Source: Sporobolomyces roseus (taxonomy: Eukaryota; Basidiomycota; Microbotryomycetes; Sporidiobolales; Sporidiobolaceae). Taken from it: a stretch of DNA of 64,000 bases. Position numbers and translations under genes: made by a program. Positions 33,954 through 45,221 of the stretch are shown here, piece by piece (the first letter of the stretch is position 1; each line of letters opens with the position of its first letter). The stretch lies in the NCBI GenBank assembly GCA_016617785.1, contig JADILM010000002.1, forward strand, positions 372,001-436,000. The letters are read 5' to 3'. The notes under the pieces are model-generated. The model was given only the letters and a program-made list of their open reading frames with translations, was not told the DNA's origin and made no database searches.

Positions 33954-35077
33954 CTACAGCGAAATCTGACCCTTCATCATCTGTCTTGCCCAACCTCTCA
34001 ACTCTACTCGCTTCTTCTCCTGATCAAACTTCACAATCATCTCTCCTCCTCGTTTACTGACCTGCTTCGCTCTTAGTGTTGAAGCCTCCTTGATCGACGA
34101 CGATTGATGTAGGCGGGAAAGGGAGGGAGAAGAAAGCCAGAAAGGGCCTAAGGCAGTGTGAGCTGCGCCAGTTACTGGATCTTCTAAGACGCCCACATCG
34201 GGACCAAACACGCGGGAGTATATGTCGAACGCAGAGGAGGGAGGAGCAGGTTGAGTCAAAATGATGATGTCGCCGATACCACTCTGTCTCGGAGGCCCGC
34301 ATGGTGAGTACGTGATCTACCGTAAGCGTCAATTATAGATAGGCTTACGAGAAGTGAAGGATCAACATCGAGACTGGGTAAATCGATGTCTTCGGACAGT
34401 TCGATTGTGACGCCGCTGATCTCGTCTGACCAGTCAATACGCTTGATCTGTGCCTCCTTGACGACCTTCCTGACCTTCTCGAGGATCTTCCTTCGTCGTT
34501 TGTGTCCTTCCGAGAGAGTAACGAGAGACGAAGAAGGGAAATCGAGCGAAATCGAGGAATCCTCCGAGTTCTTTCGCGCGATGAGGTGTCCACGAGTTCG
34601 TGTCTCGAAACGAATCGACGTGGCTTGAGGGTGGTGATGAGTGAAGAGTACGTAGCTTGAGGCAAGTGTCGCGTGGCCACTTCAAAGGTTGTCATAGGGA
34701 GAAAAGCGAGTCAGCGGGGATGAAGAACGGTAGGAAAAACGTCAACACGCTTGCTCACCAGAGGGGGATCTCGCTATATCGATAACGAACATATCAGCCT
34801 GAGAATGGTAGCGAAATGAGCGAAGGAGGTCTCACGAAGTGGGCGTGAACCACTTAATCTCGTACTGCTTCTCACTCTCGTCACCACCACCTAAAGGAGT
34901 CGCGAACGCCGTCTCGCTGAGATTGAACTCTGCGGCAATCGATTGGCATAGGTCTTCTCCCACCTTGAAGGAAGTATCATCAGATTGTTGTGGGAGGATG
35001 ATAACGGCCGCTGGGTTGCCTGCGAACGGCTCTTTCGTGAACGCATCAACAGTGAAGAACTCCAATTGATCTGGCAT
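33954..35077 (-). CDS. PhzF-family isomerase-like protein (copy 2)
   Basis: Second PhzF/DapF-fold protein of the window, in opposite orientation to copy 1. It starts MPDQLEFFTVDAFTKEPFAG (ATG 35075-35077; an in-frame ATG at 35107 is possible), then AAEFNLSETAF with the putative catalytic Glu, CGHATLASSYVLFTHHHP after a tiny exon EIPL, EDPVTGAAHTALGPFW, and ends MMKGQISL with TAG at 33954-33956. Introns lie near 34770-34833, 34686-34756 and 34270-34365. The reading frame is intact after splicing. Substrate unknown. Confidence 0.87.
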
Positions 35078-35333
35078 GGTCGGGAAGTGGCTTGGAAGTC
35101 GAGGCAAGAGAGTGGAGGAAGGGAAGGAGTCAAGGTAGTTGGAAGAGGGAAATCGCGGAACGAGTCAAGTTGGCCGAGTTCAAGCGATTCGTGAACGCTT
35201 ATGAGTCAATAAGGTAAGCCCCTCGTTTGCTCAGAGTTACGAGAGAGGTCGGCGACCTGACGACCTTTTCGTTGCGAAGGACTCTCGGCAAGCTCTCTCT
35301 AGCTCCAACTATCCGCTGAGTCCACTAGAGGCT

Positions 35334-35841
35334 TTATCGACGTAGAGTCGGTACACTGAAGGATGTATGCTCGATCACCTTGCCTACAAGTCCAGGGGAG
35401 TCCGCAACAAGTCTTCGTCGAACCGTCGCAATCCTTCGCGAAGCAACATCCTTCTCCACCTCGCAACAGATCTCGTGTCGTTCCTCCGCTCTAAGGCGTA
35501 ATGGCTGTAGAAACGTATTCTCAGCTTACCACGAGGCGATGACTCGTGAGTTCGCTTCCGCGATTTATCGTCTGCAAACCGCCGGACTTTACTGACTCTG
35601 TTCTCTCCAACAGAGCTTCCGCCCACTTCACCTTGCACGGCCTATCCTTGTTAAGGTATAGAGCGAGGCGATCAGTATTTGGAGGTGTCGATGATCGACG
35701 CTCTCTAATGGTCTCGCTGAGCTCCAGCATTTGCCTTGAGACGAAAGCGGCATTCTCGTTGCAGATCTCGATAAAGTCCACACTCCTCAAATCCGTCTCG
35801 CTTCCACCCTTGCTCAACTCTCCCTTCAATCCACCTCTCAA
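35334..35841 (-). CDS. possible small helical protein, start unclear
   Basis: Not recognised. Minus-strand text such as TDLRSVDFIEICNENAAF, RLALYLNKDRPCKVKWAE and ALLERTESVKSGGLQTI looks coding. Removing a 25-base segment (35505-35529; donor GTAAGC, acceptor CTACAG) keeps the frame open through EERHEICCEVEKDVASRR and SPGLVGKVIEHTSFSVPTL to a TAA at 35334-35336. Without it the frame stops at once. The 5' end is uncertain: no ATG opens this frame, and another frame starting MIERGELERWIEG lies just upstream, suggesting one more intron. It would lie between the PhzF copy 2 start and the DUF6533 gene. Confidence 0.4.
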
Positions 35842-35966
35842 GCTCTCCTCTTTCTATCATTCGCTACCATCGAGCTACCTCCCTTTCCTCTTCAGCGCAT
35901 CGACCATACAGCCCTCGTCCTCTTCGCAAAACAACCTCTTTACGACCTCTGTTCCCTTGAAACGTC

Positions 35967-37491
35967 ATGCTGGATCATTCTCCCCGCGGCATACAAACTC
36001 TGGACCTCATCCGAGATCAGAACTTGGCGTATCAGAAGTACCTTATTGTGTTCACCAGCCTGATGGTGTGGGATTGGCTATCATTACTACGCACGGAGTA
36101 TCGACATGTATATCGAGCGAAACGTAGCTTCTCGAAAGTTTGCTATCTCCTGAAGTGCGTCGATTCCTTGTCGTCGATCGAAATTGTACTGACATTCCCT
36201 TCCTGCGATAGTCGATACGGAACTATCGCTCTCGTTATCATCTACACTACTCTTGCTCTCGCTCCAGTCTCTCCAGGTCCGCTCGAGTCCTCATATCTCT
36301 CTCAATTTCGATTGCTGACTAAGGTTTCGTTCGTAGAGGTCTGTCGACGAATCTTCTGGCTAGAAACGCTAGCTTTGATCTATGTCGTACTGTGGGTCGT
36401 CCAATCTTATTACGGTACTGAGCCGGACTAATCCTCGTTGTCTCTTCGATAGCATTACGGATATCATGTTGATGCTGCGAATCTTCGCGTTGTTTGAACG
36501 GAGTCGCAAGGTGCTGATAGCGTGAGTCGTCCCTCCCTCCGGAGCGTCCAATCAGACTGACACGATCCCCTCTCCTTTGTCACAGTCTTTGTGTTCTCTT
36601 TGCGCTGGAAGTGATTGCGATGGTAGCTGCAGGAACTCAGGTCGGACGTAAGTACTATCTCCCTCAATTCTGATTCAGTTGTGCTCATATCGCCGTCACT
36701 ACAGCGATTGAGATGTCTCGCAAGGTTGCGATTTACGTGAATAAGCGAGGCTGTTATGCCGGAAATTACAGAGGAAGCGGATTTGAAGAGGTTGTTCTCT
36801 TTTTGTGAGTTCCTCACGCTTCAATGTCTTCCTTCCCTACTTAGCTGATAACTGACACCGTCGTTCCCTGTAGGTCCGCCGTCCCGCTCATCGTCAACGG
36901 CATTCTTCTGTTGTCGACGTTCTACCGAAGTTGGAGTTTGAAGCGCGAGTTTGGCGATACGCTTCCTCTCCTACAGAGAATGAGTCGAGATGGTCTTCAA
37001 TACTTCCTCGTGATCACTGCGTTCAACGCTCTCAATTTTTATTTCTACAAGCGTACGCTCCTTTCTCCTCCTTCTCACGGTATACTGCTCCGCGCACATG
37101 AGACTGACCGGTTCTTGGTGCCGATGTAGAACCCAATCACTGTATCAAAGCCTTCAACATCGTTGCGAACTGCGTCTGCAGCTCTCTTCTCAGCTGTCGA
37201 CTCGCTCTCTCCCTCTTCGACGTCCGTCCCTCGACTCCCAAATTACGTACTATCACGCCGCTACCCTCTGCACAAGCGACACCGAAGATTTCGGACTCTT
37301 CCATATCCTCCTCGAAGCCATTACCTTACGCTCCCGAGAGACGAGCTTCGATCAAGCGCAACAACTTTATCGCTACGAAGCGGAATACTGCAGGTTTGGG
37401 CTCTCAACCTCAAGTGCCCAATGTCTTCATAGAAGACGACTTGGTCTCAATCGGTGGTAACTCGTACAGAACCGTTGAACTCATGCGATGA
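35967..37491 (+). CDS. fungal multi-pass membrane protein, DUF6533 type
   Basis: The start ATG (35967) leads to AYQKYLIVFTSLMVWDWLSL and YRHVYRAKRSFSKVCYLL, which matches the N-terminal DUF6533 region of basidiomycete integral membrane proteins (helix, charged turn, then W/R-rich segment). Several hydrophobic helices follow: TIALVIIYTTLALAPVS, VLIALCVLFALEVIAMVAAG, AVPLIVNGILLLSTF and FNIVANCVCSSLLSCRLALS. The cytosolic tail is Ser/Pro-rich and ends GGNSYRTVELMR with TGA at 37489-37491; reaching it needs the intron at about 37052-37128 (donor GTACGC, acceptor GATGTAG). Other introns lie near 36140-36212, 36275-36450, 36523-36586, 36650-36703 and 36804-36872. Function unknown for the family. 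Plasma-membrane location is inferred. Confidence 0.72.
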
Positions 37492-37815
37492 GTTGCTCTC
37501 TCGTGCTGTCCCGTCGTAGTATTGTTGTATTTATTTCCTATCTGTGCATCTTTGTAGCGCTGGTCGCAGCTGGTAGTGAAATGTGTATCTCTGTCGAGTC
37601 TTGCTCGATCATTGTGCCGGAAAGCGGGAAATTTGAGGCAGAGTGATCTGTAGCGACTACCCCGCCTGGACCACAAGAGAGCGTACGAGAGGGCCAGGAG
37701 ATGTGAAGCTAATCGAGATCAAGCTGAGAGAGCGAGAAGCAAAAGAAATCGCGGTGAGCTTGGGTCAGGTGACTTTGCATGATTTGGATACGTAAATTCG
37801 ACGCGACCTTCCATA

Positions 37816-37910
37816 GGTGTTTTGGCCGAGCGGTCTAAGGCGCCAGCTTAAGGTTCATCCATGTGATCCGCTGGTCCGAAAGGGCGTGAGTTCGAATCTC
37901 ACAGACATCA
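37816..37910 (+). tRNA. tRNA-Leu (anticodon AAG) with a 15-nt intron
   Basis: The cloverleaf folds by eye: acceptor GGTGTTT (37816-37822) with AGACATC (37903-37909), D arm GCC/GGC, anticodon stem CCAGC/GCTGG, anticodon AAG at 37850-37852 with G37, long variable arm typical of leucine tRNAs, T arm GTGAG-TTCGAAT-CTCAC, discriminator A at 37910. A 15-base intron (37854-37868) sits one base 3' of the anticodon, the canonical nuclear position. A and B boxes (TGGCCGAGCGG, GGTTC-type GAGTTCGAATC) are present, and a TTTT run follows at 37917. It reads CUU and, after A34 deamination, CUC. Confidence 0.93.
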
Positions 37911-38106
37911 ATAATCTTTTGCTGCCAGCCGGTAGCTCACTCGCTCACTCATTTTTGTTGCTCGCCGTTGGAGTCCACTCTTAGTTATAGGTTCACTTGG
38001 GTGCGACGGGTTCCACTTTTTTTGCAAAGTGCTTCAAGCGAAACTTCGAGGAATACTTTCAACATCTCTCGCTCTTTTTTTCTTCTCCCATTCGACTTCG
38101 CCACTC

Positions 38107-41100
38107 ATGGCACGACAAGGACGTCAGCCGCAACAGCTCAGCGCAGATACAAAGGCAAATAAATCAAAGCCAAACAAGAAGAAGAGCAGTAAAGGGAAAG
38201 CCAAAGTTCCTTCAGATTCTGCCAACCTCGATGTCTACTCTTTCACTTCCTCCACCAAGCGACCTCGCGGAGATGTAGATCCAGCTGCTAGAGCTAGCTT
38301 CAAGGGGAACACGGGCAAGGGCAAAGGAAAGGGGAAAGGGAAAGCTCGACAAGAGGAAGATGAAGAGGAGGATCAAGAACTCAGCGATGGAGACAGCGAG
38401 GTAGAGAGTGAATCAGAGACAGAAGGATTCAAGGTCAGAGGCAACGATATTATCGACTTTACCGGATTGAAACCAGCTGGATTAAAGATGGGAATGGGCA
38501 GCGATGAGGAAGGTGGATTCGGTTCAGACGATGATGAGGACATCAACAGTGACTTCAGCGATGATATGAGCGACGAGGCCCCCCAAAAGAAGAAGGGCTC
38601 CTCTTCAAAGGTGAGTCGGAACCTGATGAATTCGATTTCTTGACGAGAGGAAGCTGAACTCTCCCTCCGCTTTTCACTGTACGCAGAGCAAGGGCTCCGC
38701 TTTCCAATCTAACGAGATCGATATGGATGAGGACGAAGTCGATTCGGAAGATGAGGAAGGAGATGGGTTCATGGACGCCTCGGAAATGTTTGACCGAGGA
38801 GGAGACGACGATTCTGAACAGGAAGAATCAGGCTCAGACGAGGAGGTCGCCTCGGACGCCGAATCTGTCGAGGAGGACGAAGAAGAGGCAGATGCGCTTA
38901 ACCGTCTTGATCGAGTGGTCCAGGGGCTCGAGAGCAGCAAGAAACGAAAAGCAGGAGACCGGAATGAGGAGGAGAATGGCAAGAAGAAGAAGCGAGTCAT
39001 CCTGAAGGAACGTACCGAGGCTTATCCTGAAGGAGAGTTTGTGGCGGTTGGAGCGGATCAGGTCGCAGACAGTGAGTCTGATTCACCAATTTTCTATCTT
39101 CCTTGTTGAGCTCACCCGGTTCGTTCTTTCGATAGATCGAGTTCAACTCGAAGACCTCCTCTCGTCATTCGCCGACTCGAAGAACCCTCGACTCGCCAAC
39201 CTCCGCAAAACCCTGAGACCTCTCGCCGCGACCGCAGAATCAAATTCCGCTGCTCCCACCGGTTCGACTTCTGCCCTCAAACGAGCTGGTCCCATTTCCG
39301 CTCCTCTACCCGCTCGATTGCAAGACAAGGTTGATCGAGAAGCTGCATACGAGCAGACGAAGGAGGAAACCGACAAATGGAATGAGACGGTCAAGCGAAT
39401 GAAGGGAGAGAGCGGCTTAAACGTTTCAGGTGCTCGACATGAACGACTCGCCCTACCTCTCATCGATCCTACGCACGATGCGAAGCGCGCTCCAAACGCG
39501 AACGAGCTCTCTGCCAAGTTCCAGGTGCGTTCTCTTTGGACTCTCGTTCGAACCTATCGTTTTCGACTTGACACCGTTCTCTCGCCGAATAGCCCACGAA
39601 CGATCTCGAAGCTTCGATTCAAGCACTCCTCGCTGCTGGTCAAATGCAACAAACCGATCTCGAGAAGGAAGAACAGGCTCAACTCGCTACTCTCGATCCG
39701 GCTGACCTCGCCGCACGACGAGCCGAACTTCGTCGTCAACGTGATTTGATGTATCGCGCAGAACGTAAAGCCAAGCGCGTCGCCAAGATCAAGTCGAAGG
39801 CTTACCGACGAATTCATCGCAAGGGAAAGGACAAGGATGGACCTCAACTCTCACTCGAAGATCTCGAAGAGCTCGACCGAATCGATGGAGGGGATCGAGT
39901 GGCGGAGGAGAAGTCTCGTCTCGAGGTACTACGCGCGAAGGAGCGAGTCACCCTCAAGCATTCACAGAAGGGAGGTCGATGGGCGAAGAAGGTTGATGGA
40001 CTCGATGGACTGGAAGATGAGAGGAACAAGTCGATTCGGGATATGGTCGAGCGAAGGGATCAGTTACGAAAGAAGATCGCTGGTATCGAGGATGAGGACG
40101 AAGACGAGTTTGCGCCGAGTGGTAGTGAGGAGGAGGACGAATCTGGGGACGAAGCCGACTTCGATTCGATTCGACGAACCGCTTTCGACGAACTCGCTAC
40201 TCTCGACGCAAAGGAGGCTGCCGCTGCCCTGAACGACCCGAAGCTGAAGGGTGTCATGAACATGAAGTTTATGAAGGATGCGAGAGCGAGGGCTAGTCGG
40301 GAAGTCGATCAAGATGCAGACGATCTGAGACGGAGACTCAAACAGATGGATGAGTTGGCAGAGAAGGAAGAAACTGGAGATGAGTCAGGAGCTCTCGCGC
40401 TCTCTCAGCAAGTGCAGGGAAATCTTGGTCGAATGGTGTTCGGTCCGTCATCAACAACCGCTCGAGTCAGTCACAACATGCTCTCCTTACCTCCTCTATG
40501 ATCTCACTGATGTTGATGACTCTCTACAGGCTGATCCTTCCGAATCCGAGAACATCGCTCCAAGATCCTCGACTACCACCAAAATCTCTTCGATGGCTAT
40601 CGAATCTCCCGCTTCCTCCTCCCGTCCATCTTCTTCCCGCAATCGCCCTTCACTCTCAAACCCTGGAACTGCGGCTGAGGCTGAAGTCAACCCTTGGCTC
40701 GCCCTTGCCGATCAACCTGATGCCAACAAGGTGTCTCGCAAGAACAACAAAGCTTCATTCGGCAAAGATTCGCTCTCAGCCGCAGAGAAGGTTGCTGGGA
40801 AGGCCGCGCGTGTACGATCAAAGCAGACCGACGCTCGTCAAGCCGATCGAGATGATGCGGAAGTCGAGCTCGACTTGAGTGCTGGACTCGTCAGTTCTGG
40901 CTCGAAGAAGAAGCAGTCGAAGGCGCCTCAAGTCGGAGGAGCTGTGGCTCGACCTGCTGAAGCAATGGAGGATGACGACTCGGACTTCCAGAGTGATGGC
41001 GAGATTGAGGCTCAACGAGGTCGAGGTCCAACCGCTTTCAAACAGCGAGAACTTGTCAAAGAGGCTTTCGCGAATGATGATGTCGTTGCTGTACGTTCTC

Positions 41101-41707
41101 ATCACTTTGTCACCATCGTAAACACATCACTGACGAGTCATAGCCATCCCTTCGTGCAGGACTTTGAGGAGGAGAAGCGAAAAGAGATTGAACGAGATGC
41201 TCCGAAGGAAGAAGACAACACTCTACCTGGATGGGTGAGTGATCTCGTTTCCTCCCTCTCGCTGTATAGCGTGTACTGATCGTCTCTATCTATCGACGTG
41301 ACAGGGATCTTGGTCTGGGAAAGGTGCGAAGAAGAACAAGAATCAGAAGAAGTTTGTCAAGAAGATTGCCGGGATCGACGCTGCTGAACGCAAAGACGCT
41401 GGACTCAATCACGTCATCATCAACGAGAAGAAGGACAAGAAGGCAGCGAAGTACATGCTCAAGGATCTACCTTTCCCTTACACGAGTGCAGCTCAACACG
41501 AGCATAAATTACGAACTCCGATGGGTCCAGAATGGTCTACTTCGACGGTAAGCGATCCTACTCCTTTTATTGCCTCTATTTAACCTTGCAAGCGATCAGC
41601 CGCTGATCATCCTGCAACTCTTTAAACAGGTTCTTCGAGACCAGACGATCCCTTCGGTGTTGATTAAACCTGGAGCGACTGTTCGACCTGTCAGTCGTCG
41701 ACTCTAA
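38107..41707 (+). CDS. UTP14: Utp14, small-subunit processome protein
   Basis: Nucleolar protein of the U3-containing SSU processome that activates the helicase Dhr1 during 18S rRNA maturation. The start ATG gives MARQGRQPQQLSADTK followed by a Lys-rich region, DVYSFTSSTKRPRGD and long acidic stretches. The central conserved part includes DRVQLEDLLSSFADSK, LPARLQDKVDREAAYEQT and KRVAKIKSKAYRRIHRK (the typical K-I-K-S-K motif). The C-terminus reads GWGSWSGKGAKKN, FPYTSAAQHEHKLRTPMG and SVLIKPGATVRPVSRRL, all Utp14 signatures. TAA 41705-41707. About six introns (for example near 38611-38686, 39072-39135, 39524-39591, 40467-40530, 41092-41160, 41236-41305, 41547-41630). A Gly-Lys repeat is encoded near 38312-38348. 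Confidence 0.94.
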
Positions 41708-42740
41708 TCTCTCATCTTCGTTCATTCGCACATGCTATCCTAGCTTTCTCCTTACTCGTCTACTTCTCCGATTCCATCAGATCTCTTCGCCGTGTCATTT
41801 CCATTTTGATTTTCGAACGGACAGAAGCCACCTTGCCGTCCGAGCCGTCGTTCGACTTTAAAAAACCTCCGAAGAGAAAATGAGTTCCATGAATTTCTGT
41901 TCTAATACCCAAGCAAGCGCTTTTGCTATGCAGTCCGAACTTTCTCAGAGTTCAAACGGCCAGCGTTTACTCTTTGACTCTCTTTCTCTCTGTCAACGAG
42001 GTATAGAAGAACCAGAATCGAGGGGTAAAGTGCGAAAAGAACACGCTACTTTTTTCGCACTGGCTTCCGAGGAAGGAAACTTCGAAGAGAGTCACAAAGG
42101 TCGATCGCGCAAGGGGGTCGTCTTCTCAAAAACCCCTTCCGAACTCGATCATTTGAGCAACTTTCGGGCAAGGCAGCAGCATCAGCAGCACGGCAGAGAC
42201 ACAACCTTCGGACTACGCTTTGAAGCTGCGATCGCTGGACCTCCGTCATTTTGAGCCCTTTCCATCTCCATTGCTCACGTCCTCAGTAAGCTCGACGAGC
42301 AATCGTGTAGTGATCTTATGGAGATCTTCCCTTCGAGAGAGTGTGAGAGAGACACGCGAAGAAAAGTCTGTGCCGCTCACAATTCAAAAAGTAATAATAA
42401 ACTGAATCAAGGCACACTGATTGGAGCTCTACGACTGTCATAGTTTACAAAGATTCTCGGATGAGCAACAGGAATTTTGGCGGAGAGAAAGTTGAAATTG
42501 TCCATCTCTTCTTCATCGGCTCTCTCACCTCTCGACTCTAGCAACACCCATCAGCATCTCTCGAGCGGACCAGTAACCCGATAGCGCGCTACATAGGACA
42601 CGCAACAGCATAGTGAGAAAGTCAAGAGAAGTCTTTCAATCCGCCGTCATTCGACTTTTGAACTCGATCGGTCTATCCTCGGTTTAGCGCTGGATTCTGG
42701 ACAACGCACGCTCGCGGGAGAGAATGGACAACACAACAGA
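41708..42740. other. region between UTP14 and the zinc-finger gene
   Basis: About 1 kb. A plus-strand frame of 124 codons (41880-42254) is open but Ser/Gln-rich without family resemblance or splice context. A CAGCAGCATCAGCAGCA run lies near 42176-42191. The rest is probably 3' and 5' untranslated sequence. Confidence 0.4.
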
Positions 42741-44852
42741 ATGTTACAGCAGGAATCAGCAATAGGGCGAGGCAGTATGGAAGTCGAACCAGTTCCTTCG
42801 CAACATTCAACTTTACCTTCTTCTTCTTCCTCATCTTCTACCTCCTCTTCACCGAATCTACCTTACGACTCTGCCGCTTCCCCTTCATCTCTACCTCCTC
42901 CACGGCTCCCTTCCATTTCGAGTTTACTCAACAGTATACCTCCTCCTCCAGGTGAGAACAAACTTCATCTTTTTCACGATCTCACGTAAATTTTCTGTCA
43001 AATTCCTGCAAGCTGACCACTCTCGTGCCGGATCCCCCTTTCCTTACTCTCCACATAATCCCCATTGCGATCCATCGGTCGTCTTCAGAGCGAGTATTCG
43101 ACGAAGGAACCCCCTCTGGAACTCCGTCCTCATCTTCTCGCAACTCGTTCGACGGAGGACGCGACGGCTTACCTTCGCTCACCGTCTCGCAACACTCGAA
43201 TGGTCAATCACCTTCGCATCGACTGCCAGTTCCTCCCGCTGCTGCCGAACCATGCTATCCGACTCCGCCTTACGTTGACGAAAGCGCGAGATTCTCGCTA
43301 GAAAACGGACATTCTCCCCGAAACGTTATTTCAACGTCTCCGAACAGCTCGCTCACGAATTGGGATCAGTCATCGGGAGGACTCGGTACTCGTCCTTACT
43401 ACTCTGCACCGACGAATCAACTTCCCTTCGAATCGCTCTCTCCTTTCGACGCTTCTCAAGCTGCCGCTCACCGACAGCGCAGCGCTTCTCTCAACACCTC
43501 ATACCAGACCTACCCTCCTTCGGTTCCTTCTCAAGCACTCCCTTCACCTTATGGTCGACCTTACCCAGGGTTTGCGACGAGTTCAGAGCGAAGGAGCAGT
43601 GGAGGAGAAGAAAGAGGACCGCCGCATGGAGGATTAGGACCTTGGAGGAACCGTCGCAGAGGAGCGGAGTCATCCTACGATGCGAGTATGGCTCCACCGC
43701 AATGGCAACAGACTGTCACGTACTCTCCGACAAGACCTCGAGCTTTGTCAATCTCGACTGCAGACGATTACTATCCTTCTCGACCAGCCTGGTCTCCAAA
43801 TACGGCCATGGCACCTCCTCTCCATCACCTAGATCCTATGCAGCGACGGACCGAATCAGACCCGTATCCGATGGAATACTTTCATCGACCTTTCCCTCCA
43901 AACACACTGAATCGAAGTGTCGGACCATTGCCAGGAGGAGTGACGAACGATCTCTCGTACCTACGTCTAGGACCAGGAGGAGGAGGAGGAGGAGGAGGAG
44001 ACATGCCTCGCAACCAATACATTCCCCCTGCCCTTCCAATCCCTCCACCTCTCGTCAACGCACCTTCCGAATCTCATCCTGATTTACGACCCATCATTCT
44101 CCCGAGCGGACTACCAGGATCTGCACCTTCTTCCGCTGGCTCAACCTCAACCTCCGTCTTCTCCTCACATTCCGGCACTGGCCTTCCAACGCCAGTTTCA
44201 GCCGGACCAAATTCTTCCCTCTCTTCTCCGAACACGTCAAATTCAACCGGTTTGGACTTGATGGGAGGAGGAGGAAGTCATGGAGAACCGTACAACGATT
44301 CAAATGCGCCAACCGAAAGCGGGAAATATAGTTGTCCTCATTGTTGTGAGTATCTCTTTCGCAGGACTTGACCCTCCTCTTGACGTTCAAGGACTGATTC
44401 ACAGTCTTCTCTGTCAGCTAAACGATTCGCTCGTCCCTCCTCTCTACGTATTCACACCTTTTCTCACACCGGAGAGAAACCTTTCACCTGTCCTCAATGT
44501 GAACGTGCTTTCTCTGTACAAGTGAGCTTACTTCCTCTCAGATCGACCCTTGTCCACCTTCACTAATTCCTTTCGACTCTAGTCAAACCTGCGACGACAT
44601 CTCAAGATTCACAAGAACGCTGAATCCGCTCCTGCTCCTCGAGGCAGAACTCGAACGGCGCCTCAACCGTACACAACGAATCGCAATGACGCTGGTGGAG
44701 CAGAACTAGGCCACCGAAGTAGTAACGATATGGAAGATGATGAAGATGTCGACGCCGAAGCAGAACGAGACGAATCTGCTCCACAACCTCTCCCTTCGCC
44801 AAACTCCTATCGAGATGCAAATTCTGCTTTCCCCAGCGTGTTGATGCGATAG
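42741..44852 (+). CDS. C2H2 zinc-finger transcription factor
   Basis: A long Ser/Pro-rich disordered N-terminus (from ATG 42741; intron near 42951-43079) includes a seven-glycine stretch (GGA repeats at 43976-43998). It is followed by two tandem classical fingers near the C-terminus: CPHC then SKRFARPSSLRIHTFSH, the linker TGEKPF, and CPQCERAFSVQSNLRRHLKIH. Both fit C-X2-C-X12-H-X3-H. Introns cut finger 1 right after its second Cys (donor GTGAGT, acceptor TCTGTCAG near 44418) and finger 2 (donor GTGAGC at about 44523, acceptor CTCTAG near 44582). Basic/acidic tail ending FPSVLMR, TAG 44850-44852. Nuclear DNA-binding regulator of the two-finger fungal type. Target unknown. Confidence 0.85.
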
Positions 44853-45221
44853 AACCTACTTGCGCTTTATGTATATAGTCAATCTCTTCTCGTCTAGGCT
44901 CCCCTCTCGCATCAGCAAATCAGGTTTATGCATCGCCTAATCTCAATCTCACGATACCCACCCTTTACACTTTTCCTCCCTTCCTTTCATCTTTGGTTGT
45001 GCCTCTTCCTTCCTTCTGCCTTTCCTCACTTGGTTTTCGCATACCTCCTTCCTCCCTCCACAGAGCTCGCAGTGCTGTATTTTTGTTGTTTTTACTTTGG
45101 ATTCTCTCTCTCTCTTGGGTTACTCTCTCTAGCTCTCCGTTTCTCAAGAAGGAATGGAGTCTCTGGAAAACGAAATGATAATGGTTTTCCTTCTTCGAGC
45201 GAGTTCACACGAGAGAGTCAT

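Noticed and set aside
35546..36127. 193-codon plus-strand frame overlapping the DUF6533 start
   Set aside because: Ser/Leu-rich reading of pyrimidine-rich leader DNA, in a different frame from the well-supported membrane protein and opposite to a better minus-strand candidate.
38312..38350. GGGCAAGGGCAAAGG-type repeat considered as a G-quadruplex or satellite
   Set aside because: It lies in the UTP14 coding frame and simply encodes a Gly-Lys repeat in a disordered nucleolar region.
41880..42254. 124-codon plus-strand frame after UTP14
   Set aside because: No conserved text and no introns in an intron-rich genome; likely untranslated or intergenic.
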